This document shows positions 33,947 to 45,451 of a stretch of DNA of 64,000 nucleotides, in pieces. The notes beneath the pieces were generated by a model. The model was given only the letters and a program-made list of their open reading frames with translations. It ran no database searches and was not told the DNA's origin. Origin of the DNA: Atopsyche davidsoni. Taxonomy: Eukaryota > Arthropoda > Insecta > Trichoptera > Hydrobiosidae. A program made the translations under genes and the position numbers. The stretch covers positions 4,358,501 to 4,422,500 of the forward strand of contig JAILWY010000005.1 of NCBI GenBank assembly GCA_022113835.1. Direction: 5' to 3'. How positions within the stretch are numbered: the first letter of the stretch is position 1; each line of letters starts with the position of its first letter.

Positions 33947-36900
33947 TCTTATTTCTTGCTACTCCATCAAGATTCTACAAAAACACATTAGAACTCATTC
34001 CGCTTGCTCTGCATAACGAAGTCGTAAAAAAAACGCATATACTGTTTCCAAAATATTATACTCACAATTTTCAGACTCAGACTTTCTTATATTTAATTAA
34101 AACGTGATTATTGCCTCTTTCGATATAATTCGATATTTATAATAATTAAAAACTAACCAAATCTATGATTTTATTTATATTACATTTAGATAGTAATATT
34201 AACGTTTTTCTCTGGGTGAGATTTTTTTTTTTTACAAAATTTTTGAATAAAAATGAGCTTTTATTGATACCAAAGCCTAGATAAGATCTCAAGTTATTGG
34301 TTTTCTTGGTGCAATTGAAGAATCAAGCATCCAAATATTGTAAAGGGTTTAAATTATCTTTAAGATATTGTATTTTTAGCAAGCGAAACATTAGCAAAAT
34401 ATTAAAGCTGGGGGGTTAATTTCAACATTTATACAGTTTATAGTTAAAGTAAGCTTACGTGTATATTTGTATATAATAAAAGTTGTTATATTAAAAAAAT
34501 AATAATTTCAATATTCAAATAAACGACTTACCAGATATTATTTACATTCAAGACATGGTTTACATTCGTAAACCGCCATTCATTATTACCATTGAAGCAA
34601 CACCTTCCACTTTATTCTGGTTTTATAGGTACGAGTACAAAAAATACGAATTTGATATTATTAAGCTTATTTATCATAAACATCATCAAATTTGAAGTGG
34701 CGGTGACTATGTAAATTATTATTTTATACGTCTTTAAAGTGGCAAGTAAATCTGCTGACATTGTTTAAAATACAAATACATAAACTCAATGTTAATTAAG
34801 ATGTGTAATTAGCAGGGAAGAAGAATCGTTGCAATATTTACGCTAGAGCAAATAAACATGTTTAATAATTATATAACCAGACGTCACAATATGTTAATGC
34901 CAAGGTGAAAAACGTGAGTGATTATTAACGAAGAATCATTATAATTTATAAACAGCTACAGTTTTTTTTTAATTTAAACATTTGCATTCAACATTAAAAC
35001 AGTTTTATAGAGCGTATTTACAATTAATAAATATTTAAAGTTTAGATTTAAATTTAATATTTTAACTGAACAGAATTTTTTCCCAACCCCAAACAGATCT
35101 ATCACAAGTCACCATCGATATTTTCTTTTAGTGGTTATATTAATATGCCTTCCGGCCACTAATATCATGTCAAGTAACCATGGCTTAGAAATAGACCGAA
35201 TTAATGATACGACAGTTATAAAAAATGTATACTCCGTATTTGTGATAGTAAATATCATCATCATTGACGCTACAGCCTTCAGCAGACCAGAGTCTGAAAA
35301 CATTGTCGCTACTGAAAAAGATGAACTTTAGTATGTAAAATGTTGAAAAAAAGATAGAAAAATATGTTTTATATGTGTTCTCTTTTTATCAGTTTTTTTT
35401 ATTATATATTTTAGTACTTCTAACAGACGTATATGATTATTTTTTTTCTTTCTGTCGGTCAAAAGTATCAATGGCACTTTTCATGCACACCATATTGACG
35501 ATTGCAAAAGATAACTTGCATTAGCGCCTATTAACTAGAACGGAAATAAAAATCAATGCAAATCAAATAAAGCCGAGGTCGATCTGATTCTCCAGTGTGT
35601 TTAGATTGTGAACGCAGTGTTAAGGTTGCCTACTCCTCCATTGCTTGGCCTCACTCTGCATAGCAAAGGTCTCGGAGCAGGGGTTCGAAATCGGTGGCTC
35701 ACGAGCAATCATGAAACTTTTTTAAATTATAAAACATGTTTGAGTTTCGCTCTTCTTTTTTAACGCTTACGAGCTTAAGACAGTGAGTGTAATTGAAGCA
35801 AAGTAAATCGATCAAGCCTACTGGATAAACCGGTTGACTCATAAATAAATATATGTTGAAGTATCACTTGCATCGAAGTATTTAAAATGATTTGACAACC
35901 ATCTTTATAAACAAATTTATTAAATTATATATATATATATATATATTTATTTACAATAATCTCATAAACTGATATTTGTAGAAATTAATAAATAGAGTAA
36001 AATATACACATGTGACGAAAATATTTTTTTTGCTATAGCTAAAAGGCTTCGTTAACCAGTGCGATCAAATTAAAAACTGCTTAAAATAAAATATACTCTG
36101 TTTTAAAACGAAAAAATTGTTAATGTATGACAAGCAACGGTTTTTGTAATATTGATAATGCTACTTAAAAAATGCTAAATGTTTAACCTTTTTTAAATAA
36201 AACCTACGAGAGAATGCGGTCGCACCGATATGTATATTTCGTAACAATCATTCCATCATTCGTTAATTCCGCATCCACGTAAATTTTCTCCTTCCAATGC
36301 CGCTTTTTCCTTCAGTTTTGCCTTGTATAGTAATGGGTGAAAATCCAATCTCAAGCAGAAAAATGATCGAGGTGGGGGATTGTTAGGATTCTGCCAAGAT
36401 AATAATCTCTTTATTCTCAAACCTCAAGCACATGACCCTAATGTTAAATAAAATTATATGAAGAAAAAATACTATATATGGTCGGGATCAGAATCGAAAC
36501 CTAGTTTGAGGTGATTTCACATAACGCTGTGTATTAATTATTTCATTCAACTTATGAATTGGTTGCAGACCACTGCCCTCTGTTTATATTTTATAAGTAA
36601 AGCCAATGTCAAATTCGAGACTGCTACTGCTCAGTAGAGCTGAAAACCTGTTCAGAAAACATGTAATTAAGAAATTAATACATTGGATTAAATCTATTTT
36701 AGAAATGCCGCTAGCAGGGCATCACTTTCATTCATTTTATTTTATTTTAAAACAATTTTTATTAGATGTAAAATATACGAATCGGACTTTCGGAAAATTC
36801 GGACTATGTATCGCCTTCATACAACTGGGCGAATTTATATTTTCTTTTTCATGTAATTTATCTTATTCATGATTTGTGTAATTTTATTGTATGACTCATC

Positions 36901-38300
36901 AAAATACAGCGGCTTTTAGTGCAGAAAACAAAACAATATAAAATTTTACTGGAATGATTTTATTTGCCATCTACTGCATGACATACTTTAAGGGGGATAA
37001 TTATAGATCTGGATCCAAAGGGGAAAACGTTGACATTCTAATCTTTTTAATCACATTGAACTCTCTTTACTGACTACGGTTAATAGTAAAGAGGAAAAGT
37101 GGAAAAACTTATCTGCTTGTACTCCAGTACAAGATTCTGGTCACTAGTAAGCATCAAATCTTATTTTTCAGGCCTTTTGTATGTCTGAAAGAGGTATAAT
37201 AATATTATTAAATTATTCTACCCCTTATAAGAATCAGTTAACGAGTATCCGAGTGTGCATTTCTATCTACTTTTTTGGTTAAATAAACTGAGTTGGAAAA
37301 TCAAGTTCTCTTTGTGTGAAAGTTATATAAATACTTTTAATCAAATAAACAATATTTATTTTTGGATTGAACAGCCTTAATTTACATATACCTTATAACA
37401 GAAATATGATTCTAATATACACGAAGCCTCTGTTTATTTAATGTTCAAAATAACAGATATATAGGTTTTAAGTAAGCCATCCGAAACCAACAGATGCTTA
37501 TTTTCACATTATTGTGGATATTATGATAATTGCTAATGCATTCTAGTGTAAAAACTCGTAAAAAAAACCAGTTTCCATTTATTTTTTATTTTTAATTTAC
37601 GTCATAACAAAAAATAATGAAATAAAAATTTGTAAGTTACATAATACAGAGGTTTCCATTATTGAGTTATAAAGGATAAATTGAATGTTTTATTGTGAAA
37701 ATAAGAGGAATTTTATTGAAAAAATACTGATTGTATAAATATTAAAATTTTTGATAAAATATTTTTATCGTCTGAGTTTAACTTCTTAAATACAAAATCG
37801 ATCTATTATCCAAGAAATCCACTGCAATATCTTTTATTACCTATTAATTTTCTACAACTTTCTTCAGTGAGAGTTTTCACAAACAAATATTGAAAAAGCG
37901 TAGCCTTGCCAATGAAGTGGCATCACGCCACTGCTTACCAAGTGCAAATCCAGTAATGAGATGTCAATATTAACATAGATCCAAGGGCGGGCGTTACTCT
38001 GATAGTTAACCTTGCGTTAAAATTGATGTTAATTAAAATTAAGCTTCAAAATTATAAAATAAAACCAAACAGCCTCCCTGAAAATCTACACTTTGATTTT
38101 ATCCACCAGACGAGTTGTTCGAAACACACTGAAGCTGTTGAACAATTTTTTTTTAGTTTTGTTTCGAATCACTCACGAGGACGCTGGGGAACACGCCCCG
38201 TCAAAATATTTAGTACAACTGAGAAGTATTACTTCTTAAATAAAAAAAAACAAACATCACAACCTTGATATCGAGATACAGTGATACAAAAATCATAAAC
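33947..38300. other. D-E intergenic spacer
   Basis: It begins with the gene D 3' UTR. Around 35690-35700 a GGTTCGAAATC word resembles a Pol III B box of a decayed SINE. A short (AT)n run lies near 35928-35946. No gene is recognised. Open frames of 60-90 codons are not supported by motifs or splice context. Confidence 0.55.
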
Positions 38301-38360
38301 GAGAAGCTAGTTCCTCCAGCGCGCTGCCCGGGCAGGTCGCGCTCTCGCAGGAGTCCACCT

Positions 38361-38480
38361 GAAACACCTGATCACACCTGATCAAACCTGATCACACCTG
38401 ATCACACCTGATCACACCTGATCACACCTGATCACACCTGATCACACCTGATCACACCTGATCACACCGGATCACACTTG
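38361..38480. repeat. 10-bp minisatellite (ATCACACCTG)n just upstream of gene E
   Basis: Eleven head-to-tail 10-bp units run from 38371 to 38480, preceded by a degenerate one at 38361. Eight are identical; variants are ATCAAACCTG (38381), ATCACACCGG (38461) and ATCACACTTG (38471). Adjacent units create TGATCA palindromes each turn. The array ends 40 bp before the ATG of gene E, so it lies in the promoter or 5' leader. A GC-rich palindrome CTGCCCGGGCAG (38324-38335) is just upstream. Confidence 0.97.
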
Positions 38481-38520
38481 AGCTTTCAGTGTTAACTTTG
38501 AAGTGATAAATACATCCATC

Positions 38521-40506
38521 ATGAATTCGTGTGCTTTGTTCCTTGTGGTAGTTGCGAGCGGCTTTGGGGACATATACGCAGCCTTACGTATGTATCTGAT
38601 ATTATTTTATCATTATTACTAATATGATTAGGCACATTAGTTCACACATAGAAGATGATTAAAGAAACTCTCAGAAAAATATCATCGTGATTTGTGTGGG
38701 ATTTGAACCCACATCCCCAGGCTTACATGACCGGTGTACCGACCATTGTATTATACTAACTAATAATATAATAAACCCGTAATGGGTAATAAATACGCAC
38801 TTGATTGACGTTCAATCCAAAAAATAGACATACGTATTATATTATCACTTAATAATGCGGTGACAGTAAAAAGGTTTTATTATAATACGTTGTATATATT
38901 GAGAATCGTGATATTTCGTGAGCCCATATCATAAATTCATATATCATATATACATACAATAAGGTTGTATGAGTAAAAGATGTAGAACTGTAAAAATCAA
39001 TTGTGTGAACGCAAGATCCACATTCTAAAAAAAATAAAAGATCTGAAAATAATAATAATCGAATTGTCTAGTAAACGATCTCAACTTTACAATTACAAAA
39101 ACAAAATACAATTTCTTATTATTCAATAAACATTTTGAAATGAATTGAAAACAAATAATTTTTTTAAAGATATATTTTCAGTAACTAAAATACCTTATCA
39201 TTTTCAGGCATAAATGTTTCTGGTATTTTTTTTTTTAACAGCTTCATTTATCAACCCATGCTACAGGGATGATCCAAATATTCGTGATTGCCTTATCAAA
39301 GAAGGCAACCGAGTCTTGAAGCAGTTTTCTAATGGAATACCAGAGCTTGGAGTTCCTCCTTTGGATCCCCTGTACGTCGGGGAGATAAATCTTCCAAGAA
39401 GTGGAAGTGGGCTGGCCCAGAGGCACTGGAACTCCACAATGACGGGATTTAGTAAAATGAAAATCACTGAGTTGTAGTAAGTGCTATGTGCAAATAAAAT
39501 AAGTATTCATAAAAATATTAATAATGTAATTTTTAAATTGATCGATTGTTGTTAAAATATGATTTTATATAACCATATTTACTACATTTTTGCTTCTACC
39601 TGCAATGCCAGACCAATATCAAAACATAACTATCAAGCAATCACTACACTTCATTATACTGATATTGTGTACGAATAATTATGAATAAGCCATCATTTTT
39701 ATGAAAACTAAAAGTGGAAGACGTGTTTGTTAAGATAATTTGAATGAGTTAAATAATTACCTTGCTTCGCAAGAGGCAAGCCTCAGAGTCTATTTTATAA
39801 ATCATTGTTTAACAAGACAATTGATTTGTAAAAATATCTTTCAGTATAGATATAGCTAAGAAGACTGGTGTCTGCAGAACCATCGGAGATGCCACATTCA
39901 AGTCAAACTACAGCGTAGACGGACAATTCCTTCTTTTTAGAATGCGCGGGCAAGGAGCATCAAAGATGAAAATGAGTAAGTCCATGTATACAGCTACCGA
40001 TCGACAGAAGAAATTATATTTTAATTAATGAGCACTGTGTATTAAGCAGTTTTTTTCTTTCTTTCAGAACAAATGCAAATGCAGCTGAACTGGGATTGGG
40101 AGGAATTCAAAGGAAAAGATGGCAAAAACTACACAAGAATTACAAGCTATGAAAGAACTTATGATATGGAAAAAGCAATCATCAAAATGGACGGACTTTT
40201 TAATGGAAACAAAGCTCTTGGTATGCGCATTCATATTATTGTTTTGGTTGAAGTACATAATTTAATATAGACTTAATTACAGACTAGCATTTGAAAAATG
40301 TTTCTAATTTAAATATGTTTCATTATATTTTGTTTGTATTTTTAGAAGACACTATGAATAGATTTTTAAATGAAAATTGGAGAGAAATCATAAAGGAAGT
40401 TGGAGATCCATCCGTCAACATCGTCCAGAAGAAAGTTGTTGAAATCTTTAATATTTTTTATCAGAGAGTTACATTTGATGATCTTCTGCCGCTGAGACCA
40501 AAGTAA
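38521..40506 (+). CDS. Takeout/JHBP-like secreted protein, gene E (5 exons, 248 aa)
   Basis: Exons: 38521-38587, 39242-39476, 39845-39975, 40068-40220, 40346-40506, all GT...AG with the phases of the other genes. The signal peptide is MNSCALFLVVVASGFGDIYA. The N-terminal pair is in CYRDDPNIRDC. The family motif is NGIPELGVPPLDPLYVGEI, and exon 5 holds FLNENWREIIKEVGDP and ends LLPLRPK. Exon 3 contains one extra Cys (GVCRTIG), and exon 4 is rich in Met and Trp (QMQMQLNWDWEEF). There is no candidate second disulphide pair. It is expected to be a secreted hydrophobic-ligand carrier of the takeout type. AATAAA at 40583-40588 is 77 nt after the stop. Intron 1 carries a SINE on the minus strand. 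The start was chosen because it gives a signal peptide and the exon 1 donor with the conserved phase. Confidence 0.92.
38621..38762 (-). repeat. tRNA-derived SINE in intron 1 of gene E
   Basis: The reverse complement carries GGTTCAAATCCCACACAAAT (B-box region), TACACCGGTCATGTAAGCCT (anticodon-arm region) and the tail TTTCTTTAATCATCTTC, as in the copies at 27 kb. Confidence 0.75.
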
Positions 40507-41795
40507 TAAAGTATATTTTCTATTTAAATAGGAAATACTTTTGTAGTTCATAAAATTATTTAAACTAAGCATATTTTGACTGAATAAATTCATACTAATG
40601 CTAAAACAATAAAGAAATAATCCGTTCTTGCTCTGATTTGGTCAGTCCAATGTTCATGCACAAAAAAGATCAGATAACAGTATTTTAGACACACTTCCAT
40701 AGACAAAACATTTACGGAGTATTTCTATAGTAATAAGTGTTTTTTGATAATAAAAAAATTATGTATATGTATATAATATTTATGTAAAGATGATGAAGTT
40801 CAAATTGTATTTAAAACTTATTATGGTGAAAACTACTAACTCTCCGATGAGTTAGATAACACCGAAAAAATCAGTTTATATGCAAGTATTATTAAAACTA
40901 TAACAGAGCATAACTGAGGGTTCATAAAGAGTGGTCTATAAAATTAGCCGATCTATCATATATGGCTATATATGGCAAATGAGTGGATATGAGTTTAAAG
41001 ATTATAATCGTAAAAGAGGACCTTTCAAAGGTGTCCTAAGAATCGCAAGTCCCTGCTTTTCCTTTTTCTCTATTCACAAAATTTGCCCCACCCAACTAGG
41101 CTTTTAACTTTTCTTATATAAGTATTAGACGTCTTACAAAATATATAAGAAGATTTAATAAGAAAACTTGTTGTTTTACTCATTAAAGAATTTTAAAAAT
41201 TACACTTATGACTTTTTACCAGGCTGGATTGTATAAAGCGGATAAGTGGATATGAGTTTTAAAAGTATGATATTTATTTTCTTACACAAGCAGCGGTCAT
41301 CCAAGATAAGATAATCCGAGAATGAAAAATTTGTAATCACACTACTCTGTAAGAATTAGAGGTTACAAGAGATGAAGCGAGTAAGCTAGATAAGATATAT
41401 ATATATATATATATGTAAATATATGATGAAAAAATTAGATGATATCACTAAACACAATAAAATTTATTGGTCTGTTGCCGGTTGTTTTGTCCTGTGTTTA
41501 GACCACTTTACAGTCAGCGTACTTCATTATGTGAACTGATAGCTCAGAAATTCGCACACCTAGAAATATCAGATGTATAATGTCAATAATCACAAAACTA
41601 CGATTACACCAATCTTCACTAAGTTTTCTTAATATTTTAATTTATTAGTTGGTGGACACATAATTGATTCTTAGATTTCTCTTTTAGGCTTTCAAAAACA
41701 ATACTAAATACGAAGTGAAATGACTTTAAGAAGTTTCATATATATTTATGAAAAAACTATTCAATAAATATTATTCTATAGAGTGTTAGTATATG
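40507..41795. other. 3' flank of gene E and spacer
   Basis: The poly(A) signal is at 40583-40588 and a short (AT)n run near 41396-41414. No gene is recognised. Confidence 0.6.
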
Positions 41796-42359
41796 TTTAC
41801 ACATTGACTGCCACGACAATTTTCAGAAATCTGGCCTAAAATGACAATTTGATTTAATCACATCATATTATTAAAAACTCTAATTCTAGTGCATAGTTGT
41901 CATCAAAAAGCATAAAAAATGTGTTTTAAGCAACAACAAAAAAAAGTATCTCGTAGTTGGCTTCTGTAACAGAAATCTCTTTGCGGAAGCCAACTACGAG
42001 TTAATTTGCACGCAGACACGCTTCGACCTGTCGCTTCGCTAAAGCTGAATCATAGATATGCGTCCATATTCATCAGTAGCATCTTGTAGTAGTATTTCAT
42101 CAGTATAAAAGAAGGCAATCTACGAGTTATCTCCTAGTTGCCAGTCAACGTGTTAATAAATTTTCTGTTCATGCAAGCCTGTATTGATTTTTTGTTCTTT
42201 TCCCAGAAGCCATCTATGGATATTAGCACTGATATATTCTGAGTTTAATTGTAGCTGCACAAAAATGACAAGTAAACAAGGGCGAGATAACTCATAGTTG
42301 GCGTCCTAGAAAAGAACTCAATCGACGAGTTATTTCGTAGTCGGAAGTCAACGTGTTAA
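41796..42359. mobile_element. Candidate piggyBac-like MITE with internal hairpins
   Basis: The left end TTTACACATTGACTGCC and the reversed right end TTTAACACGTTGACTTCC are similar TIRs, and TTAA lies at the right edge (42356-42359). The interior repeats CTCGTAGTTGG / CAACTACGAG words several times, including a perfect 15-bp hairpin at 41950-42000. GTCAACGTGTTAA occurs again internally near 42145. No coding capacity. Confidence 0.5.
41950..42000. repeat. Perfect 15-bp stem hairpin
   Basis: CTCGTAGTTGGCTTC (41950-41964) pairs exactly with GAAGCCAACTACGAG (41986-42000), with a 21-nt loop. Confidence 0.92.
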
Positions 42360-43731
42360 ATACGATAATAATTTTTAAAGTTATATAAATCCTAAATAAA
42401 TTAGAATCGACCGCACTGTCTCCTCTGATATTTCCAACACACCAATTGTTAATGTGTTGTAATATGAAAATAGTAATCTTTTATTATCATGAATCTATGG
42501 TTATAACCATAACATCATAATTTACTGAAAATCTCAAGAAATCCACTTGAGCAAGACGCTAATCTGCATAAGCATAAAACTTGATTTATCACATAGCCAA
42601 GATGACCACATCATCCAAACATTAAATTAAATAGACGTTGAGACTAGATTCATCTACTAAAATAGTATTATGTTAGTCACGGCTCTTTTTAGAAATAGAC
42701 TTTGCTTAAAAATAACGATGATCACAGAATAAACCTAATTGAGGATAATAATGGGAAAATTCTTGATAAAATGTTTGAACTTTTAAGCTCAATGCAGCAG
42801 CTTGAAGAAGTATATTCTTCGTAGACATCTTTTCATCTGGATAGATTACTATAGTTGAGTATCTTAAAAAGAAAACTGCTAGCTCCCATGCTGTCTCATT
42901 TTCTTTGGGTCTTCTCCAATATAGACAATATAGGCTTATGCGGCTTCAAGATCAACGACACAAAATGATAAGTGATAAACATCTCCATCACGCCTGCATA
43001 TAATTATTTATTAACATGTTTCACATTGAATAGATTAAAGTTAGCCGTTTTAATCTCAAGAACTGTAAATTAATATTATGTAGGCATGATAAGGTAAACA
43101 GTGTGTATATATATAATAAAAAGATAAAAGATAAAGGTAAAAAAATAGTTTGTGGGTTCTTCTAAGCTTTCTACTGTGTATTGATAGTAAAAGCTGTTAC
43201 TTATGTTGCCACAATATCTGTATTCAAAATAAGCAATATTTCAGAAAGATTATATGGTGTAAGATATGTAGACACCAATTCATGTTCATAATCTTATTGG
43301 AAATTATTGCCAAATGCATAAGTAATATTGTGTACACATTTACTTTAGCAACTCCAGAGCTGTGCGTTATTTGAGAATGATATCATGCATTTTTTTTCAT
43401 TACCCCTGTTCTTTAAATTAAACAAAAAAGAGCCATGATTTTTTTCTTTATACTAGTGTTTGTAAACATTTTTTATACGGATAAGTATATTATTATTATC
43501 ATGACACACAATTCATAGTCTCAAATCAGATTTTCAAAATAAAAAACCAACAAACGTCATTGGCATTGGAAATGATTGTTCTAAGTCCAGTCATCAAAAT
43601 TTTTACATAATATCATATATTTAAACAGAGAGACTTTATTAACATCTCTCTTTGTTGTACTCGTAGTGCGGTGGGACAGTAGTGTTGTATTGATCCCTCG
43701 TTTCTTGAAGTTAACCAAAAAGTTCTCCGCA
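42360..43731. other. E-F spacer and upstream region of gene F
   Basis: AT-rich. A TATATTTAA-like box at about 43616-43624 lies 110 nt before the gene F ATG and is a weak core-promoter candidate. No gene is recognised. Confidence 0.5.
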
Positions 43732-45451
43732 ATGGCTAACTGTCTATTAATGGGGATATTTCTATTTGTCTTGGTGGCTGGAATTGATTTTACAACAGGA
43801 AGTTTATTCCGTAAGTAATTTTGTAAAATTTAACAATAAATATTTACATCTTTATGTCTCTATATGTATTCACGCATTTAATATTTCATCAAGAAAATAA
43901 ATGAATTTTCTCGATTTACTTCAACAGTATGTCTACATTATATATTTTCAATATTCAGTGTGTATTATAAGGCATGCTTTTAGTGATTTAAGATTTATCA
44001 GATCATGTAAAAACTTTCAGAAAGAAACATTGAATTCTGCAAGCGAAATGACCCTGACTTGAATGATTGCCTTCTAAAATTTGTACGAGTTTTACATGGA
44101 ATAATGGTTGAGGGAGTCCCTGAATTTAACCTGAAGCCAATGGACCCTCTTGACATGGGAGAAACGCAACTAGAACCCCATCCAGGTCTCAGTTGGAAAG
44201 GAAAAAACACTGTAGTCAAGGGCTTAGCTAATGCAACCTTTGAAGAATTCAGGTAAATGCTGTTTTTTAAATTATTTATTTGATGGAAACAGTTATTCTC
44301 ATAATATTTATTTTTCAATTGTATGTAGAGACTATAATCCATCACAGTCAACAATATAACACGAACCTAGTCTTCACTCAGGCGTATTGAGAAAATCGTA
44401 TAAATGTGTATATTTTGTTAAATACAGGTTTACTAGAGTAGTTTAGAAATAAGTTTTTTTACAGATGTATGAAAACTCAAAAGTTTTAATAATTTTACTT
44501 ATTTACCAAAAGTTACAATAATAATAACAACAAGAAAATAAAACATTACATAGTTGATTTCCATCTCTTCAATATCATCAATTTCTGCTGATTTGACCCG
44601 TCACTAGAACTTAATCAAAAATATTAACGTTAATTACCTTCAATATATCAAACAAACATTATAATCAAGGTAAAAATAGCTTAGTATGGTAGGAAATTAA
44701 ACCTTGGCCTCTCTACTTCAAGTACAATTCTCAAGTTCAGTGATTAATAACCTTTGAACTTGAAATAATTAAATTTCAGGACAATGAATTAATAACATTT
44801 TTCAAAAATAATATTGAGAAACCAAATCATGAATTTTGATTATTACAGCGTGGATTTTGAAAAGAAGAAAGCTACCGTAAGAGTCAATCTCAATTTGGTA
44901 ATGACATCTAACTTTGGAATCCAGGGGAAGGTAATAAACATTCCCCTCAACGGTAATGGGAAGGTTGAAATGATAGCATGTAAGTATATTTATTATAGCA
45001 TCAATAGTTTGCTAAAATATATGTTCTATAAATATACTCATAAATTTTTTATTTATTTTTAAGCAAATATTGATATGAAAGTAACAGGTAAATTCACATT
45101 AAAAAAGGGAAATGATGGTAAAGACCATCTTCATATTAAAAACATCAAGAAAGATATGGTAATCGGAAACTGCAAATTCTATATCAGTGAATTGTTCTCT
45201 CCGGAGCTTGGTAAGACCATATTTAATAAAAACTCACTGAGCTAAAAAAATATCAAATTTTATATTTTTCACTTAAAATATTTTTTTAATTTTTAGATGA
45301 ATCAATGAATAACGTATTCAATAATAATTGGCAAGAAGTCATAAAAGAACTTGGAGGACCAGCCATGGACCTACTCACCAAGGAGTTGAAGGATTCTCTT
45401 AACAGTGCGTTGGATGTCATACCTTATGATGTTATTCTCCCTCAAGCGTAA
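43732..45451 (+). CDS. Takeout/JHBP-like secreted protein, gene F (5 exons, 247 aa)
   Basis: Exons: 43732-43810, 44021-44252, 44849-44979, 45064-45210, 45297-45451, with conserved phases and the 131-nt exon 3. The N-terminal hydrophobic segment MANCLLMGIFLFVLVAGID is a signal peptide. The Cys pair is in CKRNDPDLNDC. The family motif is diverged but clear: VEGVPEFNLKPMDPLDMGET. Exon 3 begins VDFEKKKATVRVNLNLV. The C-terminus has VFNNNWQEVIKELGGP and ends DVILPQA. One additional Cys lies in exon 4 (VIGNCKF). It is probably a secreted carrier of a hydrophobic ligand, the most diverged member here. AATAAA at 45611-45616 is a possible poly(A) signal. The introns are short. Confidence 0.92.

Noticed and set aside
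35640..35720. SINE candidate with a GGTTCGAAATC B-box-like word
   Set aside because: No clear A box, anticodon arm or tail shared with other copies, so not called as a feature.
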